A stretch of DNA of 64,000 nt, from the NCBI GenBank assembly GCA_021203205.1, contig JAJQBQ010000011.1, positions 31,230 to 95,229 of the forward strand, written 5' to 3'. Shown here piece after piece: positions 36,477-43,205 of this stretch. The notes below the pieces were generated by a model. The model had not been told where the DNA came from and made no database searches. It worked only from the letters and a program-made list of their open reading frames with translations. This DNA is from Lachnospiraceae bacterium (GTDB lineage Bacteria > Bacillota > Clostridia > Lachnospirales > Lachnospiraceae). Numbering within the stretch: the stretch's first letter is position 1; the number at the start of each line of letters is the position of its first letter. A program made the translations under genes and the position numbers.

Positions 36477-36834
36477 GCGTTTTTTTATAAAAATTTCTCG
36501 TTTTCAGAAGCACCAGCCGAAGTTGTTGCGAATCCGGGAGATATGAGCACACATGATAAGAATTCTTCTGTACTATTCGCAGAAGCCTGCGGTGAGTTGA
36601 TCATCCAACATCAGAGAAAAACCGGGCGGCACCTTTTGCCTCCCGGTTTCATTAATACTGTTTTATGCACAGAACAGTTCGGTTAACAATCATGCTTTCC
36701 ACTCATACCTGACTATTTAACAGAGTACTGACATTGAGTCACATGTGTCGGCACGAGCTTCTTTTCCAGGCCAATCCGAATAATTTGGCAGAGTGTGTAT
36801 ATTGAACCACTGTTCTTTTCTTTGCGGCAGGTTC
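36477..36834. other. Gap between tRNA cluster and rplT
   Basis: It contains the ribosomal operon terminator (36615-36650); no gene-like frame seen otherwise. Confidence 0.5.
36615..36650 (-). terminator. Terminator of the infC-rpmI-rplT operon
   Basis: On the minus strand AAACCGGGAGGC, short loop, GCCGCCCGGTTTTTCTC; one mismatch in a 12-bp stem, then a U-run. Confidence 0.8.
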
Positions 36835-37194
36835 TTACGCCGCCAGTGCCTTCTTCGCCGTGTCCACAAGCTGTGCGAACGCGTCCGGATCATTTACCGC
36901 CAGTTCGGAGAGCATCTTGCGGTTGATGTCCACGCCGGCCACCTTCAAGCCATGCATAAGGTTCGAATAGTTGATGCCGTTGATTCTGGCTGCAGCGTTG
37001 ATACGGGCAATCCAGAGCTGACGCATCTGGCGCTTTCTCTCCTTGCGGCCCGCGTAAGAAGACGCAAGTGCGCGCATCACGGACTGCTTGGCTACGCGAT
37101 ACTGCTTCGAGCGGGCTCCTCTGTAGCCCTTCGCGAGCTTTAATACTCTTTTATGCTTTTTCTTGGCGTTCAGGCCGCCTTTGATTCTTGCCAT
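36835..37194 (-). CDS. rplT: 50S ribosomal protein L20
   Basis: A 119-residue primary 23S rRNA-binding protein needed early in 50S assembly. [19 protein letters not shown] and [17 protein letters not shown] are diagnostic, as is [12 protein letters not shown]. Last gene of infC-rpmI-rplT. L20 commonly represses this operon by binding its leader. Confidence 0.98.
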   Translation of the reverse strand: MARIKGGLNAKKKHKRVLKLAKGYRGARSKQYRVAKQSVMRALASSYAGRKERKRQMRQLWIARINAAARINGINYSNLMHGLKVAGVDINRKMLSELAVNDPDAFAQLVDTAKKALAA

Positions 37195-37218
37195 GTCTCA
37201 TTCCTCCTAATCTGTACC

Positions 37219-37416
37219 TTAGAGATAAGGTAATATCTTCTTCATATTCTTTACATTCGTCGAATCCGTCATCGTAGCCTTGCGAAGATTTCTCTTTCTC
37301 TTGGCAGACTTCTTGGTGAGAATGTGGCTCTTGTAGGCCTTATTCCTTTTCAGCTTGCCGGTGCCCGTCGCCTTAAAGCGCTTCGCCGCCGCTCTGCTTG
37401 TCTTCATTTTCGGCAT
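37219..37416 (-). CDS. rpmI: 50S ribosomal protein L35
   Basis: A 65-residue basic protein: [20 protein letters not shown], then [22 protein letters not shown]. The ATG follows AAGGAGGACATTAAA; a longer frame upstream is not part of L35. Starts 24 bases before rplT. Confidence 0.97.
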   Translation of the reverse strand: MPKMKTSRAAAKRFKATGTGKLKRNKAYKSHILTKKSAKRKRNLRKATMTDSTNVKNMKKILPYL

Positions 37417-37577
37417 TTTAATGTCCTCCTTAATTACTCTTTGCCGTCGCAGCCTGACGCCCGTCTTTTCAGATACTGCCGCCATGCCGGACAACATATT
37501 CATGTACAACCATCTATACCGGTATCTTGCCGGAATTCATGTATACATCTTTTTTCTTAAAACAATACCGTAATTAA

Positions 37578-38087
37578 TCACTGCTTCTTCGCTGCCAGCG
37601 TCATGCTCATGCTTCTGCCTTCGAGCTTCGGAGGCTTCTCAACCGAGGAGATGTCCTCCAGCAGCTTCGCAAAGTCATCCAACACATGTTTTGTGGCAGA
37701 GATGTGCGTCATCTCGCGTCCGCGAAAACGCAGTGTCACTTTTACCTTGTCGCCTTTTTCCAGAAACTTTCTGGCGTTGTTTGCTTTTGTGTTTAAATCG
37801 TTTTCCTCAATGTTCGGAGATAAGCGGACTTCCTTCACTTCAACGATCCGCTGCTTTTTGCGGGCTTCCTTTTCCTTCCGGCCCATCTCGTAACGGAACT
37901 TTCCGTAGTCGATGATCTTGCAGACCGGCGGCTTCGCCATGGGCGCCACCTTCACGAGGTCAAGCTCCGCCTCACGTGCGATTTTTAAAGCCTCTCTCGA
38001 TGACATAATACCAAGCTGTTCTCCGTGTTCCCCGATCAGCCGGACCTCACGGTCCCTGATCTGCTCGTTAATATAAAAGTCGCTGAT
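37578..38087 (-). CDS. infC: Translation initiation factor IF-3, apparent AUC start
   Basis: IF-3 binds the 30S subunit and checks start codons. Conserved text begins upstream of any ATG: FYINEQIRDREVRLIGEHG, then EQLGIMSSREALKIA, LVKVAPMAKPPVCKIIDYGK and the C-domain KVTLRFRGREM. Counting from the first ATG (38006) gives only 142 residues and cuts the N-terminal domain. GGAGGT (38096-38101) lies exactly eight bases before an ATC at 38085-38087, giving 169 residues, the normal IF-3 length. A second candidate is ATT at 38070-38072, less well spaced. Use of a non-AUG start is the known basis of IF-3 autoregulation. Confidence 0.93.
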   Translation of the reverse strand: MSDFYINEQIRDREVRLIGEHGEQLGIMSSREALKIAREAELDLVKVAPMAKPPVCKIIDYGKFRYEMGRKEKEARKKQRIVEVKEVRLSPNIEENDLNTKANNARKFLEKGDKVKVTLRFRGREMTHISATKHVLDDFAKLLEDISSVEKPPKLEGRSMSMTLAAKKQ

Positions 38088-38170
38088 AGCTTTGCACCTC
38101 CATAACTAATGTAGAATCCCCGAAGCTTCGCGCTTCAAAAGCATCTGGTGTTCACAGCAGATACTTCTCC

Positions 38171-38198
38171 AAAAAAAGAAGGATAAGTTGCCTTATCC
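38171..38198 (-). terminator. Attenuator terminator in the infC leader
   Basis: On the minus strand GGATAAG-GCAA-CTTATCC followed by TTCTTTTTTT: a 7-bp stem capped by a GNRA-type tetraloop, about 85 bases before the infC start. Confidence 0.88.
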
Positions 38199-38281
38199 CA
38201 CATCCTGTGCGCTGTGCGCAACACGGCCTGCCGTTTGCAACACTTCACACTTTTGGCGCTTCGACCGCATACGACAGTAGA

Positions 38282-38321
38282 TTTCAGCCTTTCAGCCTTT
38301 CAGCCTTTCAGCCTTTCAGCC
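38282..38321. repeat. Five copies of an 8-bp repeat in the infC leader
   Basis: TTTCAGCC is repeated five times without interruption. CGACAG (38272-38277) and CTGTCG (38325-38330) flank the tract and could close it into a loop in the transcript. Confidence 0.92.
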
Positions 38322-38412
38322 TTTCTGTCGACCGCGTCCGATTGCCTGATAAACGCCTGAGCACACACGTGTCAGGGTGAGAGGGATACTCTGCTTGTTT
38401 TTGAACTTCGAA

Positions 38413-38441
38413 AGTATACCACAGGGGCACGTGCGTGTCAA
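38413..38441 (-). promoter_or_regulatory. Sigma-A promoter of infC-rpmI-rplT
   Basis: TTGACA (38436-38441), 17-base spacer, TATACT (38413-38418) on the minus strand: near consensus, as expected for a ribosomal operon. Confidence 0.92.
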
Positions 38442-38606
38442 GCACAATTTTTCTGTTCTCAAAAATAAAATTTTTGTAAAATTTGCGTACTCATATTGTT
38501 ATGCTTCTTTTACTTAAATGTTACATGGTCTTTTCACATATTGCCGCCGCAATATGAGTAATTGCGTGTAACATTTATTTTCGCAATTTTTTATAAATTT
38601 CTGCTT

Positions 38607-38662
38607 CATTTTTCCTTTTTTCTGTGATATAGTTAAATTCCTGTCATCCCTATACCGACAGG
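38607..38662 (+). promoter_or_regulatory. Likely promoter and SD-sequestering hairpin of the small toxin-like gene
   Basis: A TATAGT -10 box lies near 38628 with a weak -35 (TTCATT) 17 bases upstream. In the transcript CCTGTC (38640-38645) pairs with GACAGG (38657-38662), the second arm entering the AGGAGG ribosome-binding site. Confidence 0.5.
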
Positions 38663-38678
38663 AGGAAGGGGTGAGCAC

Positions 38679-38777
38679 ATGTACTGGATTGTATCATTTA
38701 TTGTCTCGATGCTTGCGAATGTAGCAGCACATTACTTATTTCAGTGGTTAGACGGTCGGAAAGGAGGTAACCGCTAA
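38679..38777 (+). CDS. Small hydrophobic peptide, candidate type I toxin (Fst-like)
   Basis: A 32-codon gene starting MYWIVSFIVSMLANVAA and ending FQWLDGRKGGNR. One predicted membrane helix (about residues 3-22) is followed by a charged tail with a WLD motif, the same plan as Fst-type toxins, which insert in the membrane. AGGAGG lies upstream but partly in a 5' hairpin. A strong terminator follows at 38812-38846. The first 15 coding bases (GTACTGGATTGTATC) recur beyond that terminator at 38849-38865, on a convergent transcript, as in the par module of plasmid pAD1. No Pro in the helix, unlike classical Fst. Not experimentally known; the call rests on architecture. Confidence 0.7.
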   Translation: MYWIVSFIVSMLANVAAHYLFQWLDGRKGGNR

Positions 38778-38811
38778 CCCCGGAGATGTTCGCTCCGTTT
38801 AAGCCAAACAC

Positions 38812-38846
38812 AAAAATCCCTCAGAATAGCGGTCTGAGGGATTTTT
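38812..38846. terminator. Bidirectional terminator shared by convergent transcripts
   Basis: AAAAATCCCTCAGA, 7-base loop, TCTGAGGGATTTTTG: a T-run follows in both directions. It can end the toxin mRNA, the antisense RNA and perhaps DUF1540. Confidence 0.93.
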
Positions 38847-38884
38847 GTCGTACTGGATTGTATCGTTATTGCATCTCTGCAACT
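38812..38884 (-). ncRNA. Candidate antisense antitoxin RNA
   Basis: Predicted transcript of about 73 nt from a minus-strand promoter at 38891-38918, ending in the terminator shared with the toxin gene. Its 5' half carries GATACAATCCAGTAC, perfectly complementary to 15 bases at the toxin start codon; its 3' half is the complement of the toxin terminator stem. Both contacts match how RNA II of pAD1 binds RNA I. Confidence 0.6.
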
Positions 38885-38890
38885 ACCAGT

Positions 38891-38918
38891 ATTTTATCAC
38901 CTTATTCGCTTTTGTCAA
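38891..38918 (-). promoter_or_regulatory. Sigma-A promoter of the candidate antitoxin RNA
   Basis: TTGACA (38913-38918), 16-base spacer, TAAAAT (38891-38896) on the minus strand, immediately after the DUF1540 stop codon and with no gene downstream to serve. Confidence 0.75.
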
Positions 38919-38926
38919 CCACTTTT

Positions 38927-39250
38927 TCACTCCGCCTCAAAACTCGCACAGCATGTCCCGGCCGCGTGCTTCGCACCGTTCCCGGCGATGCCGATATGAT
39001 CGGCGGAACATACATGGTTCCGGTTGAAGGTGCACTTCGTCGCCTCGCAGCTGACGGACAGTCTGGTTTCCGGTGCGCTGGTGCAGCTGCACTCGTTGCG
39101 CGATGTCTCGAATGCCAGCTCGCGGAAGCTGGCACACTCCGTGCCTTTCGAATTTACCGCACCGGGCCCGTCCACACGTATGTGCTCCAGGCAGCAGTGA
39201 TTCTCCTTGTTGTAGTAGCAGGTGGTAACATTGCAATTTAATATTGGCAT
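38927..39250 (-). CDS. DUF1540 domain protein, two Cys-rich repeats
   Basis: A 107-residue protein with two copies of the DUF1540 motif: ILNCNVTTCYYNKENHCC...GTECASF and VSCEATKCTFNRNHVCS...GTCCASF. Conserved Cys residues suggest metal binding. DUF1540 proteins are small, common in spore-forming Firmicutes and of unknown role. The start MPILNC follows GGAGAGG by nine bases; a longer frame to 39313 is less likely. Confidence 0.88.
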   Translation of the reverse strand: MPILNCNVTTCYYNKENHCCLEHIRVDGPGAVNSKGTECASFRELAFETSRNECSCTSAPETRLSVSCEATKCTFNRNHVCSADHIGIAGNGAKHAAGTCCASFEAE

Positions 39251-39520
39251 AATTTTAACCTCTCCGACTTCATGAATTTTAACAGCACATAGTATGGCAC
39301 AAACCGCTGACATTCCGATTCAAGATTACGAGATTCGTGGAACATACTATATCGGTCGCTTAAATCATAGTATATGTCAGGGAATGACTGTTTATTCATG
39401 ATTGGAGTCCCAATATTTTAAGATGTGGGGTGAAATATTTCTCCACACGGCCAGTCTCCACCATGCCGCGCTCTGCGCTGTCCGAAATATTTCTCCGCGT
39501 GACAAGGTTTATATTTTCCA
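39251..39520. other. Gap between DUF1540 and tRNA-Glu terminator
   Basis: It holds an inverted repeat ACATACTAT/ATAGTATATGT (about 39340-39377), likely in the DUF1540 promoter region, and a 13-bp direct repeat GAAATATTTCTCC at 39432-39444 and 39484-39496, each within a near-palindrome. No gene seen. Confidence 0.5.
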
Positions 39521-39559
39521 AAAAAAGAATACCGCGCTTCAACAGCGCGGCATTCTTTT
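39521..39559 (-). terminator. Terminator of tRNA-Glu
   Basis: On the minus strand AAGAATGCCGCGC, loop, GCGCGGTATTCTTTTTTT: strong stem with a long U-run. Confidence 0.88.
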
Positions 39560-39594
39560 AAAGAAAGTGAGAATCTACATTAGGAAAAGGATCG

Positions 39595-39666
39595 TAGCCT
39601 GTAGGGGAATCGAACCCCTGTTTCCGCCGTGAGAGGGCGGCGTCTTAACCGCTTGACCAACAGGCC
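39595..39666 (-). tRNA. tRNA-Glu (CTC)
   Basis: A 72-nt cloverleaf: acceptor GGCCTGT/ACAGGCT, anticodon arm CCGCC-CTCTCAC-GGCGG (anticodon CTC), T arm GGGG-TTCGATT-CCCC. The first pair is G-U. CCA is not encoded. Confidence 0.92.
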
Positions 39667-39679
39667 GAACACGTGTGAG

Positions 39680-39707
39680 AGTATAGCAGATTTTTCGAAA
39701 AATGCAA
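39680..39707 (-). promoter_or_regulatory. Sigma-A promoter of tRNA-Glu
   Basis: TTGCAT (39702-39707), 16-base spacer, TATACT (39680-39685), 13 bases upstream of the mature tRNA. Confidence 0.8.
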
Positions 39708-40138
39708 GCACTTTTTTTCATTTTTTCAATCTTTTTTATTTCGTTTTTTCACGCATTTTCTTTTTCGCTTTGAATCATTCTCCGGTCATTGCCATATTCC
39801 GACTCGGATTTTGACGTTCAAATCGTCATGATTGCACGGAAGCCCCCATATCTTAGTCATTTCCCTCTCTGAGCACAAAAAGTAAATCCTTCTTTAAGAA
39901 GTATGAAAGACAAACCGCGAAGCGATTACCCTTTCATGCTCAGCGAAGGAAATGGCCGAAGCACAGAGAGCGACTGTGCGGCGGCTGCCTCCCCTCAATG
40001 GGATGAAATGAAATCGCTTCGCGATTTGATCTATATTTCGTGAAATCTATATTTTTTATTCTTCTGAATCTTCCTCGTCTTCTGCCGTATCTTTTTCCTC
40101 CACGTCCTATATTCTTTCGTATCCTCTTCTTCCACGTC
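39708..40138. other. Gap upstream of tRNA-Glu, with a long imperfect inverted repeat
   Basis: CATTTCC...TGAGCA (39858-39875) pairs with TGCTCA...GGAAATG (39937-39954). ATCGCTTCGCGAT (about 40011) is a further small hairpin. Bases 40030-40138 are decayed acid-tail coding sequence of the DUF4340 gene. Confidence 0.5.
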
Positions 40139-40753
40139 CTATTCTTCCGTGTCTTCCTCTGTATCTTCTTCGTCCTCTTCCTCCGCATCGGTCTCCGAGG
40201 CGTCCTCATCCTCCTCCGCTTCCCACTCGTCCAGTGTGCGGTCGAGGTAGTTCGTGGTGAGTACGCTGTAGACCATCTCGATGGAATCGCCGCCGTCTTC
40301 CATGAAGTAGTAGGCGCTCGCCGCGTCGTTAAAGTCGCCGAAGTAGAAGGTGCGCTCGGTTCCGTCCGTTTCCGTGATGCTCACCGTGAAGGACGGGTCG
40401 TCAAACCCGTAATCCGACAGATCCGCATCCGTGGCATCAATGGTGCGGTAGGTGGAAAGATAGCAGAAATATTTCACCATGCTGTCCACATCGTCGGTCT
40501 CCAGATTGAAGTCCGGGTCATCCACGTAATACCACTCGCCCTCCTCATCCTGCGCGAAGGAGATGGTTGTTCCGTCGTATGTGTAGGAAATGGCGATGAT
40601 GTCATCCTTCTCGGCCAGGTTCAGATCGGTCGTCTCTGCCAGTGAGGATTCCTCCTCTTCCTCGGTGTCCTGTGCGCTCATCCACAGCCAGCCAACAGCG
40701 AAGACCACGCAGAGCACCACCAGTATCAGTAACTGAAGTTGCTTTTTATTCAT
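40139..40753 (-). CDS. DUF4340 domain protein of a Gld-type ABC system
   Basis: A 204-residue protein with an N-terminal membrane anchor (LQLLILVVLCVVFAVGWLW) and an extracytoplasmic DUF4340 domain (ISFAQDEEGEWYYVDDPDF, YGFDDPSFTVSI, DGTERTFYFGDF). The acidic C-terminal tail ends at TAG, but two further copies of the tail unit (DVEEEDTKE, then after a frame change DVEEKDTAEDEED) continue in the next 110 bases, so the tail has recently been shortened. Last gene of a four-gene export operon with GldG. Confidence 0.85.
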   Translation of the reverse strand: MNKKQLQLLILVVLCVVFAVGWLWMSAQDTEEEEESSLAETTDLNLAEKDDIIAISYTYDGTTISFAQDEEGEWYYVDDPDFNLETDDVDSMVKYFCYLSTYRTIDATDADLSDYGFDDPSFTVSITETDGTERTFYFGDFNDAASAYYFMEDGGDSIEMVYSVLTTNYLDRTLDEWEAEEDEDASETDAEEEDEEDTEEDTEE

Positions 40754-40831
40754 ATATCCTCCAGGGAATACTCTAATGGGAAGTCAGTCAGCCGGCAGGC
40801 TCCCTGCACAGCCGACTGACTGCGAAAACTA

Positions 40832-42340
40832 TTATTTTCTGCTCCTCTTCACCACGATCGAGATGCCGATGATGATGACGATGAGCGGTACCAGCCCGAT
40901 GAGGATGATTTCCCAGATGGTCGCCTGCAGGGCCGTCACCACGAGATATTCCTCCTCAATGGTCTTCGCGCGGACGGAGATGGTCTCCTCGCGTTCGGTC
41001 AGCCAGCCGACGGAGTTTAAGAACAGGTCATGGTTCGCACCGGATACGATATTGTTCACGCTGTCATCCAGGAAATAGGCCCCGGAGTAATACACCAGAC
41101 GCGTCTCGACCGTATCTTCATCTTCCGTGTCGTCATCGTCCGCGTCCGTATCGGAGGCATCGGTATCCGAAGCCGTGTCGTCATCGCCAATCGTCTCGGA
41201 AATCGCCACGCCCAGAGAGAACGGCCCCGCCTCATCATCGGATGTCTGTTCGTAGGATGTGGTGCTCTCGGTAATTACCTTCGCGTAGGAGTCATCGGTC
41301 GAATCGATCAGGCTGGTCACGGAAAGCGTGTCGCGCAGATCCTCCGAAATCTCGATGCCCTGGGAATAGATGCAGAGAATGTAGTAGCTGCCTGCGATGG
41401 GGGAGGAAATCTCATGGGAGTAGCTGACCTCCGGAAGCAGGTAGGTGTTATACTGGTAATAATAGCCCTGACTGGTCTCCACCACTACACCGTCCGTGGT
41501 CGTCACACCGTAGTAATTGAGAATGGATGCCAGGTTCGGGTAGCTGTCCTCCGTATAATAATCAATGTCCGTGACAATCAGCGCGCGCCCGCCGGCCTCC
41601 AGGTACTCGAGGATGATTCCCGCCTCATACTCCGACAGGTCGGAAGTCGGGTTGTAAATCAGAAGCGTCGCGCAGTCCTCCGGGATGGCACCTTCGGAGA
41701 GGAGGTTCAAATCCTCCAGAGACACATTGTCGGAAGCAAGCTCCGTCTGCAGCGTGGAGGAGAGCGTCTCACTGCCGTGGCCGGACAACTGGTAAACCGT
41801 CGGCAAATCCTGGCTCGTCACATAATTTAAAGCGGTCGTCACCTCAGTCTCCGCCGCGAAGGAATACTCATAGGTATACTCGTACGTGGTGTAGTCGATA
41901 CCGGTGATCTCCGTCACATAAATTTCATCGTAATCGATATACATGCTGCGCCCGGTCGTCTCATCCACCACCAGCACGCTGTTGTCGGAAATGGTCTCGT
42001 CCGTGTAGTTCGACGCGAAGGTCGGGTACACGGCATAGTCCTTTGTCTTCACCACAATGTTGGAGTTCACCGCCGCGTAGCGGTTTAAGAATTCCAGAAT
42101 GACCGAATCCTCGCTGCCGTTCTGAGCCAGCAGGTAAATGTCCACCTCATGATCGACAGATTCCGCGATCTGGATCGACTGCTCCTCGATCGTGTAGTAG
42201 GACTGGGCGGTCAGGTCAATCTTTGTGGACGTGGAGGGAAGGCTCGACACAAACAGGTTAATGAAAACCACGAGCACGACGGCCACGACCGATACGACCG
42301 TCGTATACATGCCGACCCGAAAATGTTTTTTCTTATCCAT
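40832..42340 (-). CDS. GldG-like ABC transport auxiliary protein
   Basis: A 502-residue membrane protein: N-terminal helix (MYTTVVSVVAVVLVVFINLF), an extracytoplasmic ABC_transp_aux/GldG domain (IDLTAQSYYTIEEQS, YQLSGHGSETL, LLIYNPTSDLSEYEA, GGRALIVTDID) and a C-terminal helix followed by KRSRK. An Asp-rich insertion (about residues 385-420) lies before the last part. Such proteins pair with GldA/GldF-type ABC-2 exporters; substrates outside gliding bacteria are unknown. Confidence 0.88.
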   Translation of the reverse strand: MDKKKHFRVGMYTTVVSVVAVVLVVFINLFVSSLPSTSTKIDLTAQSYYTIEEQSIQIAESVDHEVDIYLLAQNGSEDSVILEFLNRYAAVNSNIVVKTKDYAVYPTFASNYTDETISDNSVLVVDETTGRSMYIDYDEIYVTEITGIDYTTYEYTYEYSFAAETEVTTALNYVTSQDLPTVYQLSGHGSETLSSTLQTELASDNVSLEDLNLLSEGAIPEDCATLLIYNPTSDLSEYEAGIILEYLEAGGRALIVTDIDYYTEDSYPNLASILNYYGVTTTDGVVVETSQGYYYQYNTYLLPEVSYSHEISSPIAGSYYILCIYSQGIEISEDLRDTLSVTSLIDSTDDSYAKVITESTTSYEQTSDDEAGPFSLGVAISETIGDDDTASDTDASDTDADDDDTEDEDTVETRLVYYSGAYFLDDSVNNIVSGANHDLFLNSVGWLTEREETISVRAKTIEEEYLVVTALQATIWEIILIGLVPLIVIIIGISIVVKRSRK

Positions 42341-42341
42341 A

Positions 42342-43205
42342 TTAACTCCACCTCCTCTTCTCCATCGACTGAACCGTGAGGAACAGGAACAGACCCGTCA
42401 ATGTGAGGTAATACACGACCGTCGTCCAGTCAAAGATACCGTTGATAAAATTCGCCATGCGGTCAAACAGGCACAGCTGATTTAACACGGTCTGGATCAG
42501 GCCCTCGAACGCTGTGGAGTTCAGTTCGTACGCCACAAACAGCAGGATCTCGCCCGCCATGAACAGGAAACCTGTCACAAACACATTTTTAATCATCATA
42601 TACAGGAACACGCCCGCCAGCAGAATCAGCACCACGAAGGACAGATAGGAGGCAAACGAGGAGGTCGAAATGAGCTCCGCGATGCTCGCCATCAGGTAAA
42701 TCACCAGTACCGCGGCGAAGCTTAAGATCATGGCCACGATCTGGTTATCCGTCAGTGAGGAGATAAACATGCCGACAGACATGAGCGCCACACCCAGCAG
42801 GAAATACGCCAGAATCGCGCTGTAGGCCACCGCGAAATTCACATTCCCGTACAGCCCCATAATGGGCGGAATCAGGCACATCTCCAGCACCGGAATCAGC
42901 AGCACCGTGCACATGGCCAGAAACTTGCCCGTCACGATGGTGCTCATGCTCATGGGCAGTGAGTACAGCAGCTGATCCGTCCGCTGTCTCTTTTCCTCCG
43001 ACACCGAACGCATGGTGATCATCGGCACCAGGAACAGGAAGAAAAATGTCATGCTGTAGCAGACATATTCAAAATTTGTGTAGGCATTATTGAAAGCGTA
43101 CACCATGGTGTAAATGCCCGTAAAGACGATCACGACCGCGATGAAAATGTAGCCCATGATGCCGTGGAAATAGGAGCCAAGCTCTCTCTTATAAATCGCT
43201 CTCAT
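42342..43205 (-). CDS. ABC-2 type permease (GldF-like)
   Basis: 287 residues with six hydrophobic segments. The start MRAIYKRELGSYFHGIMGYIF and MRSVSEEKRQRTDQLLYSLP are typical of the GldF/NosY-like permease family. Its start overlaps the ATPase stop (ATGA). Partner of the preceding ATPase and of GldG. Confidence 0.92.
   Translation of the reverse strand: MRAIYKRELGSYFHGIMGYIFIAVVIVFTGIYTMVYAFNNAYTNFEYVCYSMTFFFLFLVPMITMRSVSEEKRQRTDQLLYSLPMSMSTIVTGKFLAMCTVLLIPVLEMCLIPPIMGLYGNVNFAVAYSAILAYFLLGVALMSVGMFISSLTDNQIVAMILSFAAVLVIYLMASIAELISTSSFASYLSFVVLILLAGVFLYMMIKNVFVTGFLFMAGEILLFVAYELNSTAFEGLIQTVLNQLCLFDRMANFINGIFDWTTVVYYLTLTGLFLFLTVQSMEKRRWS

Larger units (their letters stand above)
38088..38412 (-). 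promoter_or_regulatory. 5' leader of the infC-rpmI-rplT operon
   Basis: A 320-base leader between promoter and infC. It contains an 8-bp repeat tract, a Rho-independent attenuator hairpin (38171-38198), a hairpin AGTATCTG/CAGATGCTT and a GAAGC-GCGAA-GCTTC hairpin just before the ribosome-binding site. Position and layout match the L20-responsive leader of Firmicutes, in which L20 favours termination. That it binds L20 is inferred. Confidence 0.75.
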
